Assembly: GCF_000150275.1 (NCBI RefSeq)
Contig: NW_002060945.1
Span: 2,379,172-2,443,171, forward strand
From: Trichoplax adhaerens
Lineage: Eukaryota; Placozoa; Uniplacotomia; Trichoplacea; Trichoplacidae
DNA length: 64,000 bases
Direction: 5' to 3'
Shown: piece by piece, positions 26,020 through 37,200 of the stretch
Layout of the letters: each line of letters opens with the position of its first letter
Numbering within the stretch: the first letter of the stretch is position 1
Position numbers and translations under genes: made by a program
The notes under the pieces: model-generated
What the model was told of the DNA's origin: nothing
The model's input: the letters and a program-made list of their open reading frames with translations, nothing else
Databases searched by the model: none

Positions 26020-26445
26020 GTTTTACAGTACAGTACTGTACGTTCACACAGTGTACAGTACAGTACACATTATACTGTACAATATAACAGTTACTGTACA
26101 GTGTACAGTACTGCAACCAGACACTCCTACAGTACTGTACTGTACTGTACTGTGTACAGTACAGAAAAAATTTTCACCAAACTTCTAGACAAATGGAGTG
26201 ATAAAAGTGGAAAGTTACGGACGGACGCCGTTTTCCTGTCTGACAAAAGTGTGCAGTACGCAGAAACAAAAGTAAGTACTGAGCACGCGCGTAAGAACGA
26301 AAGATGATGCTATCGCGTACTGTACTGTATGCAAGACTTTTAACTTCATGATCATCTACAGTACTGTACACTGTACTGTAGAGTGTTCGTACCACATACA
26401 GTACTGTACTGTACTGTGTACTGTACTGTACTGTACACTCAGTTT
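26020..26445. repeat. Palindromic TACAGTACTGTAC tract 3 (longest)
   Basis: Two dense sub-tracts, 26020-26165 and 26338-26443, are made of iterated ACAGTACTGT, TGTACAGTAC and ACTGTACTGTGTACAGTAC words. They are separated by about 170 bp of ordinary sequence. The tracts are self-complementary over tens of bases. Apparent open frames on both strands here are repeat artefacts. Confidence 0.85.
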
Positions 26446-27016
26446 TCATTGAGTATTGTACGAGTAACAGTTGAAATAATGAATCACATATTAACTTAAA
26501 TTAATATTATTATTATTTTATTGCGTTGAACTCGAGACATTAATCACATATTTAGTCTGGCATGAAAATGATGCAATCTCCTTGATGAAGATCAACTTAA
26601 TGTATCATATTACGCTAATTGAAAATTTTTCCTCCATTTTACAGCATTTTGAACTTAAGGAGCGATAAATAACTAGAATAATTATGGACTCATCTACTAG
26701 TATCATGGATAATGTATAAATTCAAGTGTCCTGCTGCGTGTATCTGGCTAAATCATTGCAATCAAGTTGTAGATTTTCCAATATTGGAAACCCAAATCAT
26801 TCTCCCAATACTGTTAAAACTTAAAACCTGCCCATTCTAGGCGTCCTAATTACTTGGCATACGCTTAGGAGTCTAATTTAGCAGATAAGACGTGTGTTTT
26901 GTATTATATACAACATCGATAGCCAGACACGAATATCAAAATAACTTCAGCTGCAAATTCTGCTGTAAGATTATAACGATTGACCTCTTGTGCTAGCAGT
27001 TTCATCGACTAGGGGA

Positions 27017-28021
27017 ATGAAAACCTCAATCAACAATATGAAAGCCCAACTGAAACCTTACCGTGGTATGTTATACGCACTACTATCGTCACTTTTTTTT
27101 TCACTCATGTCTGCCTGTGTCAAGTTGGCTGCATACGACTTTTTCTTAGTTGCAGCAATACGATCTGCTGTACAGATACTACTCTTACAATCGGCCATAA
27201 TTAAGCAACAAAAAGACTTATCCAGCGGTTGTAAGCGTCCACAAGTTTATTTTGTATTGGGCAGGACAATCGCTGGCACAGTATCTGTTTGTTGTCAGTT
27301 TTATGCTTACCAAAATATGAACATTGGCGATGCTTCAGCTATCATTTTTTCATCTCCTTTCATCACTGGTATTTTAGCTGCTATTCTTTTAAAAGAAAGA
27401 TTTACCGTCTTCAATTTACTAGCAACTTTAGTCAGCTTTGGTGGTATTATACTTGTTGCTAGGCCACCATTTATTTTTAGATCGCAAGCTGATGATGCAC
27501 CATTTCGCTTTGCTGCAGCTAGCATTGCATTTGCTGCCTCTATAGCTACCAGCATTGCTATTTTGAATATTAGAAAAATTGGTAATAAAGTCGACAGCTA
27601 TGTTATCACTTATTATTTTTCAATTGTTTGCTTTATTGTGCCTATAATCATATTTTCTATAACCACCTCTTATCGATTGCCCCAGTGTGGTGCTACAAGA
27701 TGGCTCCTAATTGCTGTAGGAGTGCTAGGATTTTTAGGCCAAATTTCTTTCACCAACGCTATACAGTTGGAGAAAGCTACATTAATCTCTATCATCAGAA
27801 CCACGGATGTGATATTTGGATACATATTAGAACTGATCATTTTCGGCTCATCGCCTTCCTTGCTCTCGATATTTGGCTCCCTCTTAATCATAGCTGGTGC
27901 ATCGGCCTTAGCATTGAAAAAATGGTATGACATTAAATCTGACAGGAAGGATTGTAATCAATCCAAAACAACAGAGCAATCGATAAATCAACATCAGGAT
28001 TTCACAGAGACGCATTTATAG
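27017..28021 (+). CDS. SLC35G1-like EamA/DMT transporter (intronless)
   Basis: A single uninterrupted frame of 334 codons from ATG 27017, with another in-frame ATG at codon 8. It has ten hydrophobic segments in two EamA halves. Family marks: LYALLSSLFFSLMSACVK (TM1), GRTIAGTVSVCCQFYAYQNM, GDASAIIFSSPFITGILAA, LLKERFTVFNLLATLVSFGG and VARPPFIF in the first half; LGFLGQISFTNAIQLEKAT and DVIFGYILELIIF in the second. It resembles SLC35G1/TMEM20-type carriers. Substrate is unknown, and an integral membrane location is inferred. The tail after about residue 300 is polar (K, Q, S rich). Lack of introns is unusual beside its intron-rich neighbours. The gene could be a retrocopy or simply a single-exon member of an expanded family. 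The frame also extends upstream without ATG. Confidence 0.85.
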   Translation: MKTSINNMKAQLKPYRGMLYALLSSLFFSLMSACVKLAAYDFFLVAAIRSAVQILLLQSAIIKQQKDLSSGCKRPQVYFVLGRTIAGTVSVCCQFYAYQNMNIGDASAIIFSSPFITGILAAILLKERFTVFNLLATLVSFGGIILVARPPFIFRSQADDAPFRFAAASIAFAASIATSIAILNIRKIGNKVDSYVITYYFSIVCFIVPIIIFSITTSYRLPQCGATRWLLIAVGVLGFLGQISFTNAIQLEKATLISIIRTTDVIFGYILELIIFGSSPSLLSIFGSLLIIAGASALALKKWYDIKSDRKDCNQSKTTEQSINQHQDFTETHL

Positions 28022-29548
28022 TACAATTCATGCTTTTATGTGCTAAGTACTCAGTTATTAAAAATTGGTTACAGTCAAAATTCTCTGATGTGTACTTGAA
28101 AGAGTACGAAGTTTGCGATATTTAATTAAGCAAATGATGGTAATGCGATTGACAGGTTTACACTTTGGTATGACAAATAAGCAATAATATTATACTGTAC
28201 AGCAATGGAGTAATAGTTCTAAATCTTCATGACACACACTATGAATACTTTAAATACGGTATAATTTACCTGGAAGTAAAATGATGTATACTGTGTATTT
28301 AAATCAGAAGAATAACGGCTAGCTGCCGAACTAAGGTCCATTAATAAGTATTTCCCAACATACACATGAAAGTATGTGATTGGACTACAGGAATTCCATT
28401 CATCGTCGATGTTACCAAGTGACTTACACTCAATTATCATTCAAGTTACAAGATCTTGCGGACTGTTCCTATTTATTCCTAATTTTTAAGCTAAATTAGT
28501 CTACAAAATTTGAATCGAAAATTTTTGCGAAATTGTAAGCATAAATTAGAATTGTATATGTAATATGTAAATATAGAAAATGTTAAAGCTATTTATTACA
28601 GTAAGGAGCTGCTCTAAAGCTGTGCTAATACAATGTTTTATAAACATGCTGTACGTATATGGTAAATGCAGGTAATGAATGCTTGTCGTAAACAAGCCCA
28701 TTTCACTGATCAGTATATAAACGGAACAAAATATCATAGCTTTGCCTCTATTTGTCTAGCTGTGTGAAATGCTTGTCTTTAGATCTGAGCTTAGTGTTAA
28801 ATAACCTCAACACATTGTTCTACGCGTACGCATATGCTATAAAAAATCTTCAAAATTAGTACTTCATGCTTGCAACGTTAAATCATGAATGTTATAGTAT
28901 GATTAATAACGTCCAGTTCTAGTGACAAAATCAAGTATTCAATTTTATTGAGCCATAGCAATGTAAATATATTGTTTATACAAAACTTATTATTCAGCTG
29001 TGATAAGCACTTTGATTATTATTGATACAGTTTGGATCATATGCGATAATGGATATAGTCATAATTTATAACCGACTAACAATAATCTGTTGCTAATCAA
29101 GGTCTGGAAAAAGTAACACAGCATATTATTCTTTCAAAAATTTTGTTTAAAAATGATAATCTATCTCAAATTTATTCAAAAAATAACAAGAATTCAATAA
29201 ATACGATAAATGATTATTATATAATGTATAAGGCTGTTTGTTTGAGCCTTGAGGGCAGTTAACAATTTAAAAGCTTCGCATAGAATGTGATAAGTTATCG
29301 CTTTAAACGATTCATGTAGGAGCTAATTGGTATAAAATTAATTCGTATCGGTGATTTCATGCTGTGATGACGTACTTAAAAAGATATGATTAAAATTTTA
29401 TCCTCTAGCAAAAGCTTTCTTATATTATTACAAGTAGAAGTGATTTCAGGACATCAATGCCAATTTATAACTATAAATAATGATATTGAAAATAATTTGT
29501 AAATACGTAGAGTAAAAATCTTGAGTAGTAATAATACATTTTAAGCTT
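28022..29548. other. Convergent intergenic gap SLC35G1-like / PP2D1-like
   Basis: AT-rich sequence with 3' UTRs. No exon, tandem repeat or long palindromic tract was found; a single ATACTGTACAGC occurs near 28192. A reverse-strand AATAAA (TTTATT at 29171-29176) is a possible signal for the minus gene. Confidence 0.45.
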
Positions 29549-31821
29549 CTAATTTAAAGAAAAGGTTTTGCAGAATCCGGGTAATACTATAACTGCAACA
29601 CTTAGATTATCCTTGCAGTTGGCTTGCAGGGCACTTCTAACCAGCATTTCTGTCATTTCTGTGGATAGATTTGCTAGTATGTCCCTTTGGTTGATAGGTG
29701 CACTAGAAATTGCTTTATTTTCTGTAAAATTATTAAACACTTGTATCAGTTATGATAATGCGCATTAAATTAAAAAAGTAGATATTGCATATAATCATGC
29801 TACCAATACTCTTTTATACAATTGTATAGAGTTATTTAGTGTAACGTCTAGCATGTGGTTTATCTATATTATGCTCAGAATAACTCTATCTTACTGATTA
29901 AAGGTATAGGTTGTTCGTCTTCTAAGATCGTTATAGCGTCTAAATCACTGTAAGAATCTACGATTTCTTCATGCTCTTCAACACCTTCTGCTGATAATTT
30001 GGCTATCAAGCAACCAGTCTTTGCCTCTTTTCTAATTTTATTCGCAGTTGAGTGTCTGAAAGACGCATCAGTAATAGCAGTATTTGATCTGTGTAACTCT
30101 CTAAAATTTGATCTTGTTACTGAGCTTGTTTTGGAAGGAAATCCTTGTTTTGATAGCGAATAACTTTCATCGCTAACGTCATGATAAGTATGAGAATTAA
30201 GTGAAGGTAATTCATTATTACCGATAGCACTTTCAGCCTTGTCATAATAATCATTAGATGACATGGAATGAAGACCTACTGAAATATTGCTTATACTTAA
30301 TTTAGAATTATTGATTTTAGTTTGAACATTTTCTATGACTTTTTGCTCCTGTTGAAAACTTGAATCCTGATATTTCGAATCCTCAGCAACACCATTGTTA
30401 ACCTTCTTAAAGGGATGCATATTTAATAACATTTCTACCGCCGCTCTTGCATCGATAGATTCCCATAAGCTATTCGTAGCCAAAATTAGAAAGTAGTCTT
30501 CATCTGTTAAACTTATTGATGTAACGTGGGGAGTATTTATAACAGCAGATTTTAAAAGAGGATCACCATGATTACCAAATCCTCTTGTAACATGTAAGAC
30601 CCCATTTACTAAACTACATGCAGATGATGTTGATTTTATGGTACAACCACACTTTAGTACTCTTAATCTTTCCCGAGAATTACTAAGAGTATGTTTACGA
30701 CTTAGTATATAGCCAGTACCTCCTCTACATAAGACACCTTTAATATCTCCGATATTCGCTAAATGTAGTATTCCAGATTTACTCAATAAAGGATTAAAAT
30801 TTAATAAACATGATAAAGATGAGCAACCACTCCACCTTACAGTTGATTTTTCTTTGATACCTTTTTTTAATTTTGTATCAAAGCTAGAGTAAGCATGTCT
30901 AAATGCGTTTGCGACCATTAAGAGATAATTTTCAAAGCTATTGAGCTTCTTTCTTTTTTTCAAGGCCGAATAAGTTAACTGATGAATAGATTGATCCAAG
31001 CTTAACATTGAAGTTACCCTTTCTGGAGATGCTGAACTGGAAAATATATTTGCTGATTCATATTCGCACTCACTGCGAATTGAATCGTCCTGTCTAACTT
31101 TTGTTTCTTCTAGTGATAACGTTGAGTACTCATTGACAGTTACACTAAAATCTTCTTTACTTAATTCATTGGCAAATATTCGATGCAGATTTATCTTAGC
31201 CTCTTCAGCAGCCTGGCATCCGTGATATCCGCTATACATACCGTAATAGTAGCAATTTTTACCACCTTGACTTCCAAAATTATGATTTAGCACAGCTACA
31301 ATCCTATCTAAAGCAGAACCGCGTCCCTGATCACTTCCACCGTGGTATATAGCCGTTGGTACTGAATCAGACTTTATGACTATGATATCTTTACCAAGTA
31401 ACTGCTCATGGCTACTTGGGGTTACAACCCTAGCATTATAGTAAGCATCATCAAAAGTACTTTTTATTAGTTCGTATGCCCAGTTAAATCTAGTAAGCTT
31501 ACGATCATATTCTGGATCTTCCTTGTCGCTATATAATCTTCGCAATTTTCTAATTAAAGATTTTCTTCGCTTTTGCAATGCTTTTAAGTTCTCTGGCTTA
31601 GAAACGCCGCGGTATTTGAGATATCTATAAGCTAGATGTATTTTTTTATGTTGTTTTAGCTGGCTGGTTGAAACGGATTGTTGGCATAATTTACATTTGA
31701 GATTTAGCGTTGCAGTTGCTTGCGTATAATCATCCTTAAGCCACTGCATGTTCGCCAATCGTGAATTGAGTATCGAAGATTTCCTACGTCCATGCACAAC
31801 CGATAATGAAGTGCTGTTCAT
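29549..31821 (-). CDS. PP2D1: PP2D1-like protein: PP2C-fold pseudophosphatase with N-terminal zinc finger
   Basis: Two exons, 29895-31821 and 29549-29721, joined by a GTAAGA donor and TTTTACAG acceptor in correct phase, give 699 residues. The frame is open further upstream, but ATG 31821 is the first true start. Near the N-terminus, residues 43-62 form C-X2-C-X11-H-X3-H (LKCKLCQQ...QHKKIH), as in PP2D1. PP2C-fold motifs follow: YGMYSGYHGCQAAEEA, WSGCSSLSCLL, ILHLANIGDIKGVLCRGG, KHTLSNSRERLRVLK, VTRGFGNHGDPLLKSAV, DYFLILATNSLWESI, and the final strand KDNLSVAVIVLPG encoded by exon 2. The metal-binding Asp of FDGHGG is Ser (YSGYHG), and the Asp of the SDGLWD motif is replaced (TNSLWE). Catalysis is therefore unlikely. 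Between the last two motifs lies a low-complexity Ser/Asn-rich insertion of about 160 residues. The single 1.9-kb exon is long for this locus. Confidence 0.85.
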
Positions 31822-33030
31822 GACTATGCCATACAATCAACAGGGATTGAATACAAAATTTATCCAACATATGATATATATCTAGACGGACTAATAATAA
31901 TACATGCAATATCCGTAAATTGCCTAATAATTTTTAACTACAAGTATTACATAAACTATATATGTTCCTGAATAATTATAAAATTAGAGCGATGGCACGT
32001 ATCTTAATTGCTGCACATATTCCAAAATTGCAGTCCTTATAATAAAGATCCAATAATCCAATATTCTATCAATTTTTTCACTTGAAATTTGCAGTTATAG
32101 ATTTTGTTACGATCAACGTTACAGTTCTTAATACTCTTTAATGTTTTTGATTGGGATTGACACCTGACGTAAAAATCGTCGTAATAATAGTCCTAATTCA
32201 CTCACCGCATGCCAGTTATTCGATGCTATAAGTATAAAATAAGAATAAATCCCAATATTAATCTAAAGTATAAGCTTGTAAAATCTAAGATTATAAAATT
32301 TCTCGTTTTAAAAGGTATAAAATATTTTTCTAGTAAACTATAGAATTACTAGTTTGACAATTCCTATCGGTCTTATAATAATCGTATCTCTAGAGGTTAT
32401 AAGATATAGCATATTGCTCACTAGATTACGTAAACAAATTCTTTCTCATAGAGCGTTAATGAGTCAAAATTGACTCATGAGTACATAGTATACTTACTAT
32501 ACATTGTAACTTAAAAGAACTATAATTTTTGATCAACGCTGATATGAATATATTTCTTTCTCTTCTACGTTAAGTACTAACCGTCGTTAAGTCGATATCA
32601 TGTCACATTATTGGTAGGACGTATAAATCAAATCCTATACTGGATATTGCTGCTATAATGTTAGGGCGTTGATTTATCCTTTTCGCGTTTAATTAATGAA
32701 TAGTTTAAAAAGTCAGGAATCACTCTGCGTTGATGCGTATGTAGTAGTATTAATTACTTAGTCATTGTATGGTACGACTAAACATAATAAACAATCCATT
32801 AACAATCCTCGTAGGGATTCTTTCTCACTAGAGGTGTTACAGTAAAGTTTAGCACAGTATTCTGTATATGACTTAACTATTTCATACTGCTATTAATTTG
32901 TACAAACTACAGAGCAGAATAGAGCGTACGTAGTGTACTGGTAGACAAGTTTGGTTGCTATAGCTACAGAAAGAAATAAAATGTACAGTACAGTAAAAAC
33001 ATAGCGACTCTCGCCCAAACAGCAGTGTCT

Positions 33031-33140
33031 ACTCAACTTCTTTTTATACTTTTCATACTAAATAAATACTTAGTTTAGAATATTCCTGTCCCAAACTAGT
33101 CCCTATGTTAGCATAAAAACTATAAAAAAAGAAGTTGAGT
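33031..33140. repeat. Small inverted-repeat element (MITE-like?)
   Basis: The left arm ACTCAACTTCTTTTTATA (33031-33048) is the reverse complement of the right arm TATAAAAAAAGAAGTTGAGT (33121-33140), except for two extra A/T bases. The arms enclose about 72 bp of AT-rich sequence. The size and structure fit a MITE or a stem-loop. No clear target-site duplication was seen (TCT and GGT flank the arms). Confidence 0.55.
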
Positions 33141-33432
33141 GGTCCCTGAGTGCAGTATTATGGATAGATGTAAAAGGAAAAACCTCCAGAATCTTTCCTT
33201 TTCCTGTACTTCCATGAACTCTATTACGTGTAGAAGAAAACCGGGTCAAAAGCTCATTGAATCAGATGTTCGTTAAATCAAAATGAGAAAGAAAATCGCT
33301 TTGCGCCACTTTGTTCTTACTCATTTTTTATTTGAAATGTTTGTGAGTCTAGATTATAATAATTATTTATTTATTCGCTCTGTGTTGCTTCCGAGTAGAG
33401 TACAGTAATTTCGAAAATAACAAAAACGTTCC

Positions 33433-34075
33433 ACTGTACAGTACAGTACAGTATACTGTATGCTGTATATAATATATGTAGCAAATCAAATTCTAATGAT
33501 GTGCTATCCTGAGTGGAGATATTCTGCTGGTGTGGATTTCTTCAAATAGGGTAAAATCAAGCACATCGTTCAGCACTAGACTCCTATTTACGGTGGCCAG
33601 AAGGCTCAAATAACGTCCTGTCGCTTCGCTGACGGAGATACTATACTCTAGAAACCCTTACTGTACTTTACTCACTTGGAATCGAATGACGATGATTTCT
33701 ATTTTTGAAAACCCCGATACAGACTAGTACAGCAGATCCGTGAGTGTACAGTGTACAGTACCAAGAGCTACAGTACAAAACAGTACTGTAGTGTACAGTA
33801 TGTACTGTACATTTACTGTTCCAAAACATTTTCCTACTGCTGTGCTACAGTACTGTATGACGGTACAGTGTACAGTACTGCACGCTGCTTTAATTGTACT
33901 GTGTGTACAGTACTGTACACTCTGATGTCATATCACGGTACAGTACATACTAATGTGCGGTAGTAAGTATCATACTGTACATGTACACTTGTACACTACA
34001 GTACTGTACTGTATATGAGTTCATGATCTGGACCCTAAAGATACACAGCACACGAGTACAGTCACTGCAGTACTG
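33433..34075. repeat. Palindromic GTACAGTACTGTAC tract 4
   Basis: A short block at 33433-33470 (ACTGTACAGTACAGTACAGT) and a long one at 33745-34075 are built of TGTACAGTGTACAGTAC, CAGTACTGTAGTGTACAGTA and ACACTACAGTACTGTACTGT. They end about 195 bp before the RNF126-like ATG. Confidence 0.8.
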
Positions 34076-34270
34076 CAACCTTTCAAACGGTTAACGAGTA
34101 TCGCTGTATCTTCAGGCTTATTGCGCTACAAAAACTAGTTTTCTTGTTTTTTTCATTCGCGCAACGAAAGCTAAAGGCATTGCGATTGATCGCCATTACC
34201 TTGTTGATAAAATTGTTGCCGAATATCAATACTACACTGCTTTCTTGTATACGAAATTGAGTGTATAGAA

Positions 34271-37200
34271 ATGGCGGAAGCGACGGTAGAAGATGTGCCA
34301 AGCACGCGCTATTTCTGTTACAACTGTCAAGAGGAAGTTTCATCCAAATCGCAGGTGAGTCCATCAACGCTATGCAGCCATCACCATTCGATAGTGTTTT
34401 ACTGTAATTAATTAAAAATAATAATGGGCTATAATTTCCATGCATTTTGTTTTGAAAGTGTATAGTCCGTACTGTACACTACTTGCAAAACTGAAACAAT
34501 CTCAACATACGTAAAGGTAGATGATGCGGCAATTAGCAATTCTTATTCACCTATTAAACTACTTGTGATTTATAGCTGTCCCCACGACTGATTTGTCGTT
34601 GCTGGTACAAGTGCATAGTATGTTACAGTAAAATAAAATGAGATGTTTAGTCGTATAAATTCTTATATAAAACCTAAAATCTATTTGAAGTTCGTATGTT
34701 ACACATGAAAGAGGACGACTAAATCAGTTATAGGCTAATAAATCCAATTTTGACTTTAGAAATATTGCAACACAACCAACACATTGCGCTGCAGGCTACT
34801 CTTAACTACGATACTGTGCAACGTACATGTTTACTATAATCAAATGACGTTATACAGTGCAGATACAGTATATGTAGTATAGACTAGATCGCTTTCCTAA
34901 GCACTTTTCGCTGTTTATCTACTGATTATTATTATTCACTACTACTACTGAAAGTGACTACAGAATTATATTAGATAACTAAAGCGATTGCACCTTCTAA
35001 TTATATCTGAAAGGAAGAATTATATTATTTTATTTTAAGTTCACTGTCGTAAAGAGGAAATACACTACTGATTTACTGTAGTGCGCTTGGTGCCATCCTG
35101 TGCACTGTACAAGTGCGCGATACAGTGAAAGAGTAACGGCATCTGTATCGGTACTGGACAGTACATGGACTATAGTGCTGTACTGTACAGTACTTTTACT
35201 TTTCTATAGATGTGATCAGATGATACTGTGATCAGATGATACTTGGATGTTTACACCGTTTCCCTTCATATCCTCTGTTTTGGCTTCATTGATTACCGCT
35301 GTGTTTATTGAATCATCACTGTTAAATACATCGTTACTTTAAAACTGGAATAGATACAATATTAAGCTCAATCTTTCACTGAACCATCGGAACAAGGAAA
35401 AGATGCTTAATTTGTAATTTTATTTACATGTTGAGTTAGGACTACGCTAGTAGTACGTAAAAGATATACAAGTAGTCCTACAATTTTACGTACAAACTTC
35501 AGAATAGTAGTTGGCGTAGGGAACTTTCTTTCTTTGCAAGTTTATGAACAAATTGTTAGTTATGGTGAGAAATAGATGAGACGCTCACGAATGATGTACA
35601 GTATCCATAAATTTAATTAACAACATTGCCTTAAATATTTGTTTGAATATCGGGTTAACTCTACATCAACATTTGTCAAAATTGTTACGGTCAATATGTT
35701 ACTGTACTATATATATATATATATATACACTGGCAAGTCGCAGTCATAGACATTGATGCAACGTTTTTAATCGTCCATTATATTTATTTATAACCGCTGT
35801 AAAAATTGTTGTATCATGCCATAGATATTTACAGTGCGTACCAGTATTGTTTAACTATACAGTACAACACCAGTATGATAAGGCTCTATCGGTGCGGCTA
35901 CAGTACAGTATCATGTACTGTAAAGCAGGGTATTATGTACTGTACACTTTACTGTAAAAGAAATAAAAATAAAAAATCGAACGGCACGGTAATTTGCTTT
36001 AGTGTTATTCCCACCTATGGATAGACGCCAAGAGTGTCTACTTCTAGCCTTCTATCCAATTAGAACGACCTTTAATTGCATCTATTTTATCACGTCATGT
36101 CAGAAATTAGGAATTGATTGGTACAGTATGAACTTTGAAAATACATCATATGTCTACAGTATACGCGTATTAGACTTAGTTTGTAAACTCTTTCATGAAG
36201 ATTTATGCGTTTTCTTAGTGATTAATCATGCGAGCGGAATAGTTGATGCTGGTTTAATTCTGTTCAATACTGCTTCTCGTAAACGACTACTATATACAAC
36301 ATAGATCGAAAATTGCCTTTATTCTCATAGACACTGAAATATGATATAAGCTTAGATTTGTCTTATTTCATAAAATTTTATAACATTTGTGATTTACGAC
36401 GTTTGAACAGAGTAATTTATGTCCGCAATGTGGTGGAGGATTTGTTGAACAGTTAGAAGGCGACGCCAAAGTTGAAGATATTATGTAAGGAAGATGTTAT
36501 GTTATTAGTGTATGAATGCGAGCTCCGACTCTTCAGTGAGAAAAGTGATCGAAGAAAATGTTTGATTACTTCATGTCCCTTTGATCCTTAATGGGCTGCA
36601 CTTGCTGGTTTGCATGATGGAAACAACGTAACTTTACGAACGTTGTTAAATTTGCATACCACAGCGTTAAATAGTATAATTAGATAATTTTAGTAGCTGT
36701 TGTTATTATTAAACATAATATAATGTATGATCTACGTCATTAATAATTGTTCATTTTCGAATTCCTTGATTCTTAGAAGTGACGTATCAGTTGATAATGA
36801 AAATATAAACTTTCTCTCAGTAAGTACATCATATATCCAGATCTTAAATTTCTACATCTGCATGTATGTTAACTATGAATTGTTCTCTTTGATAGTATTG
36901 GCGTGGTGCTCTTGAAAACAATACCGATGATTCTGCAGATGAATCAGAAGGTATGTATTCTGTGTAGTGTCAGCAATGAAATAGCTCCGTGAATTGAACT
37001 GCTAGCGCTATGCTAGAGTTATAAGTTGTACTTTTAGAAAGTTTTATTACATTCTATGCTGTGAATATGTATAAGTCAAAATATAATTGATACATGCATC
37101 TAATCGTACTGCTATGTTCTGACAGTTACCTGATATAACGTAACACTATTTATAATAATAGTATTGTATAATACAGTTTTATATGTAGCATATTATCTTA

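Larger units (their letters stand above)
23873..27016. other. Divergent gap CASC3 / SLC35G1-like, repeat-laden
   Basis: This gap should contain the missing 5' exon of CASC3 and both promoters. It has a 313-bp tandem duplication (24708-25331) and a long palindromic tract (26020-26445). A CTAG|C acceptor-like site lies just upstream of the SLC35G1-like ATG, which could end a 5'-UTR intron. No other gene was recognised. Confidence 0.45.
31822..34270. other. Divergent gap PP2D1-like / RNF126-like
   Basis: The gap contains the promoters of both genes, a 110-bp inverted-repeat element (33031-33140) and two palindromic tracts (33433-33470 and 33745-34075). The interval 31822-33000 is plain AT-rich sequence with no exon-like frame. 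Confidence 0.5.

Noticed and set aside
25958-26449. Several overlapping open frames of 68-91 codons on both strands
   Set aside because: They consist largely of TVLYC/YSTV-type repeats translated from the palindromic tract, which lacks stop codons in all frames. No splice or homology support.
27307-27933. Antisense and out-of-frame open frames within the SLC35G1-like gene
   Set aside because: Shadows of the real coding frame.
36002-36304. 100-codon frame in RNF126 intron 1
   Set aside because: No splice connection or homology; within a repeat-rich intron.
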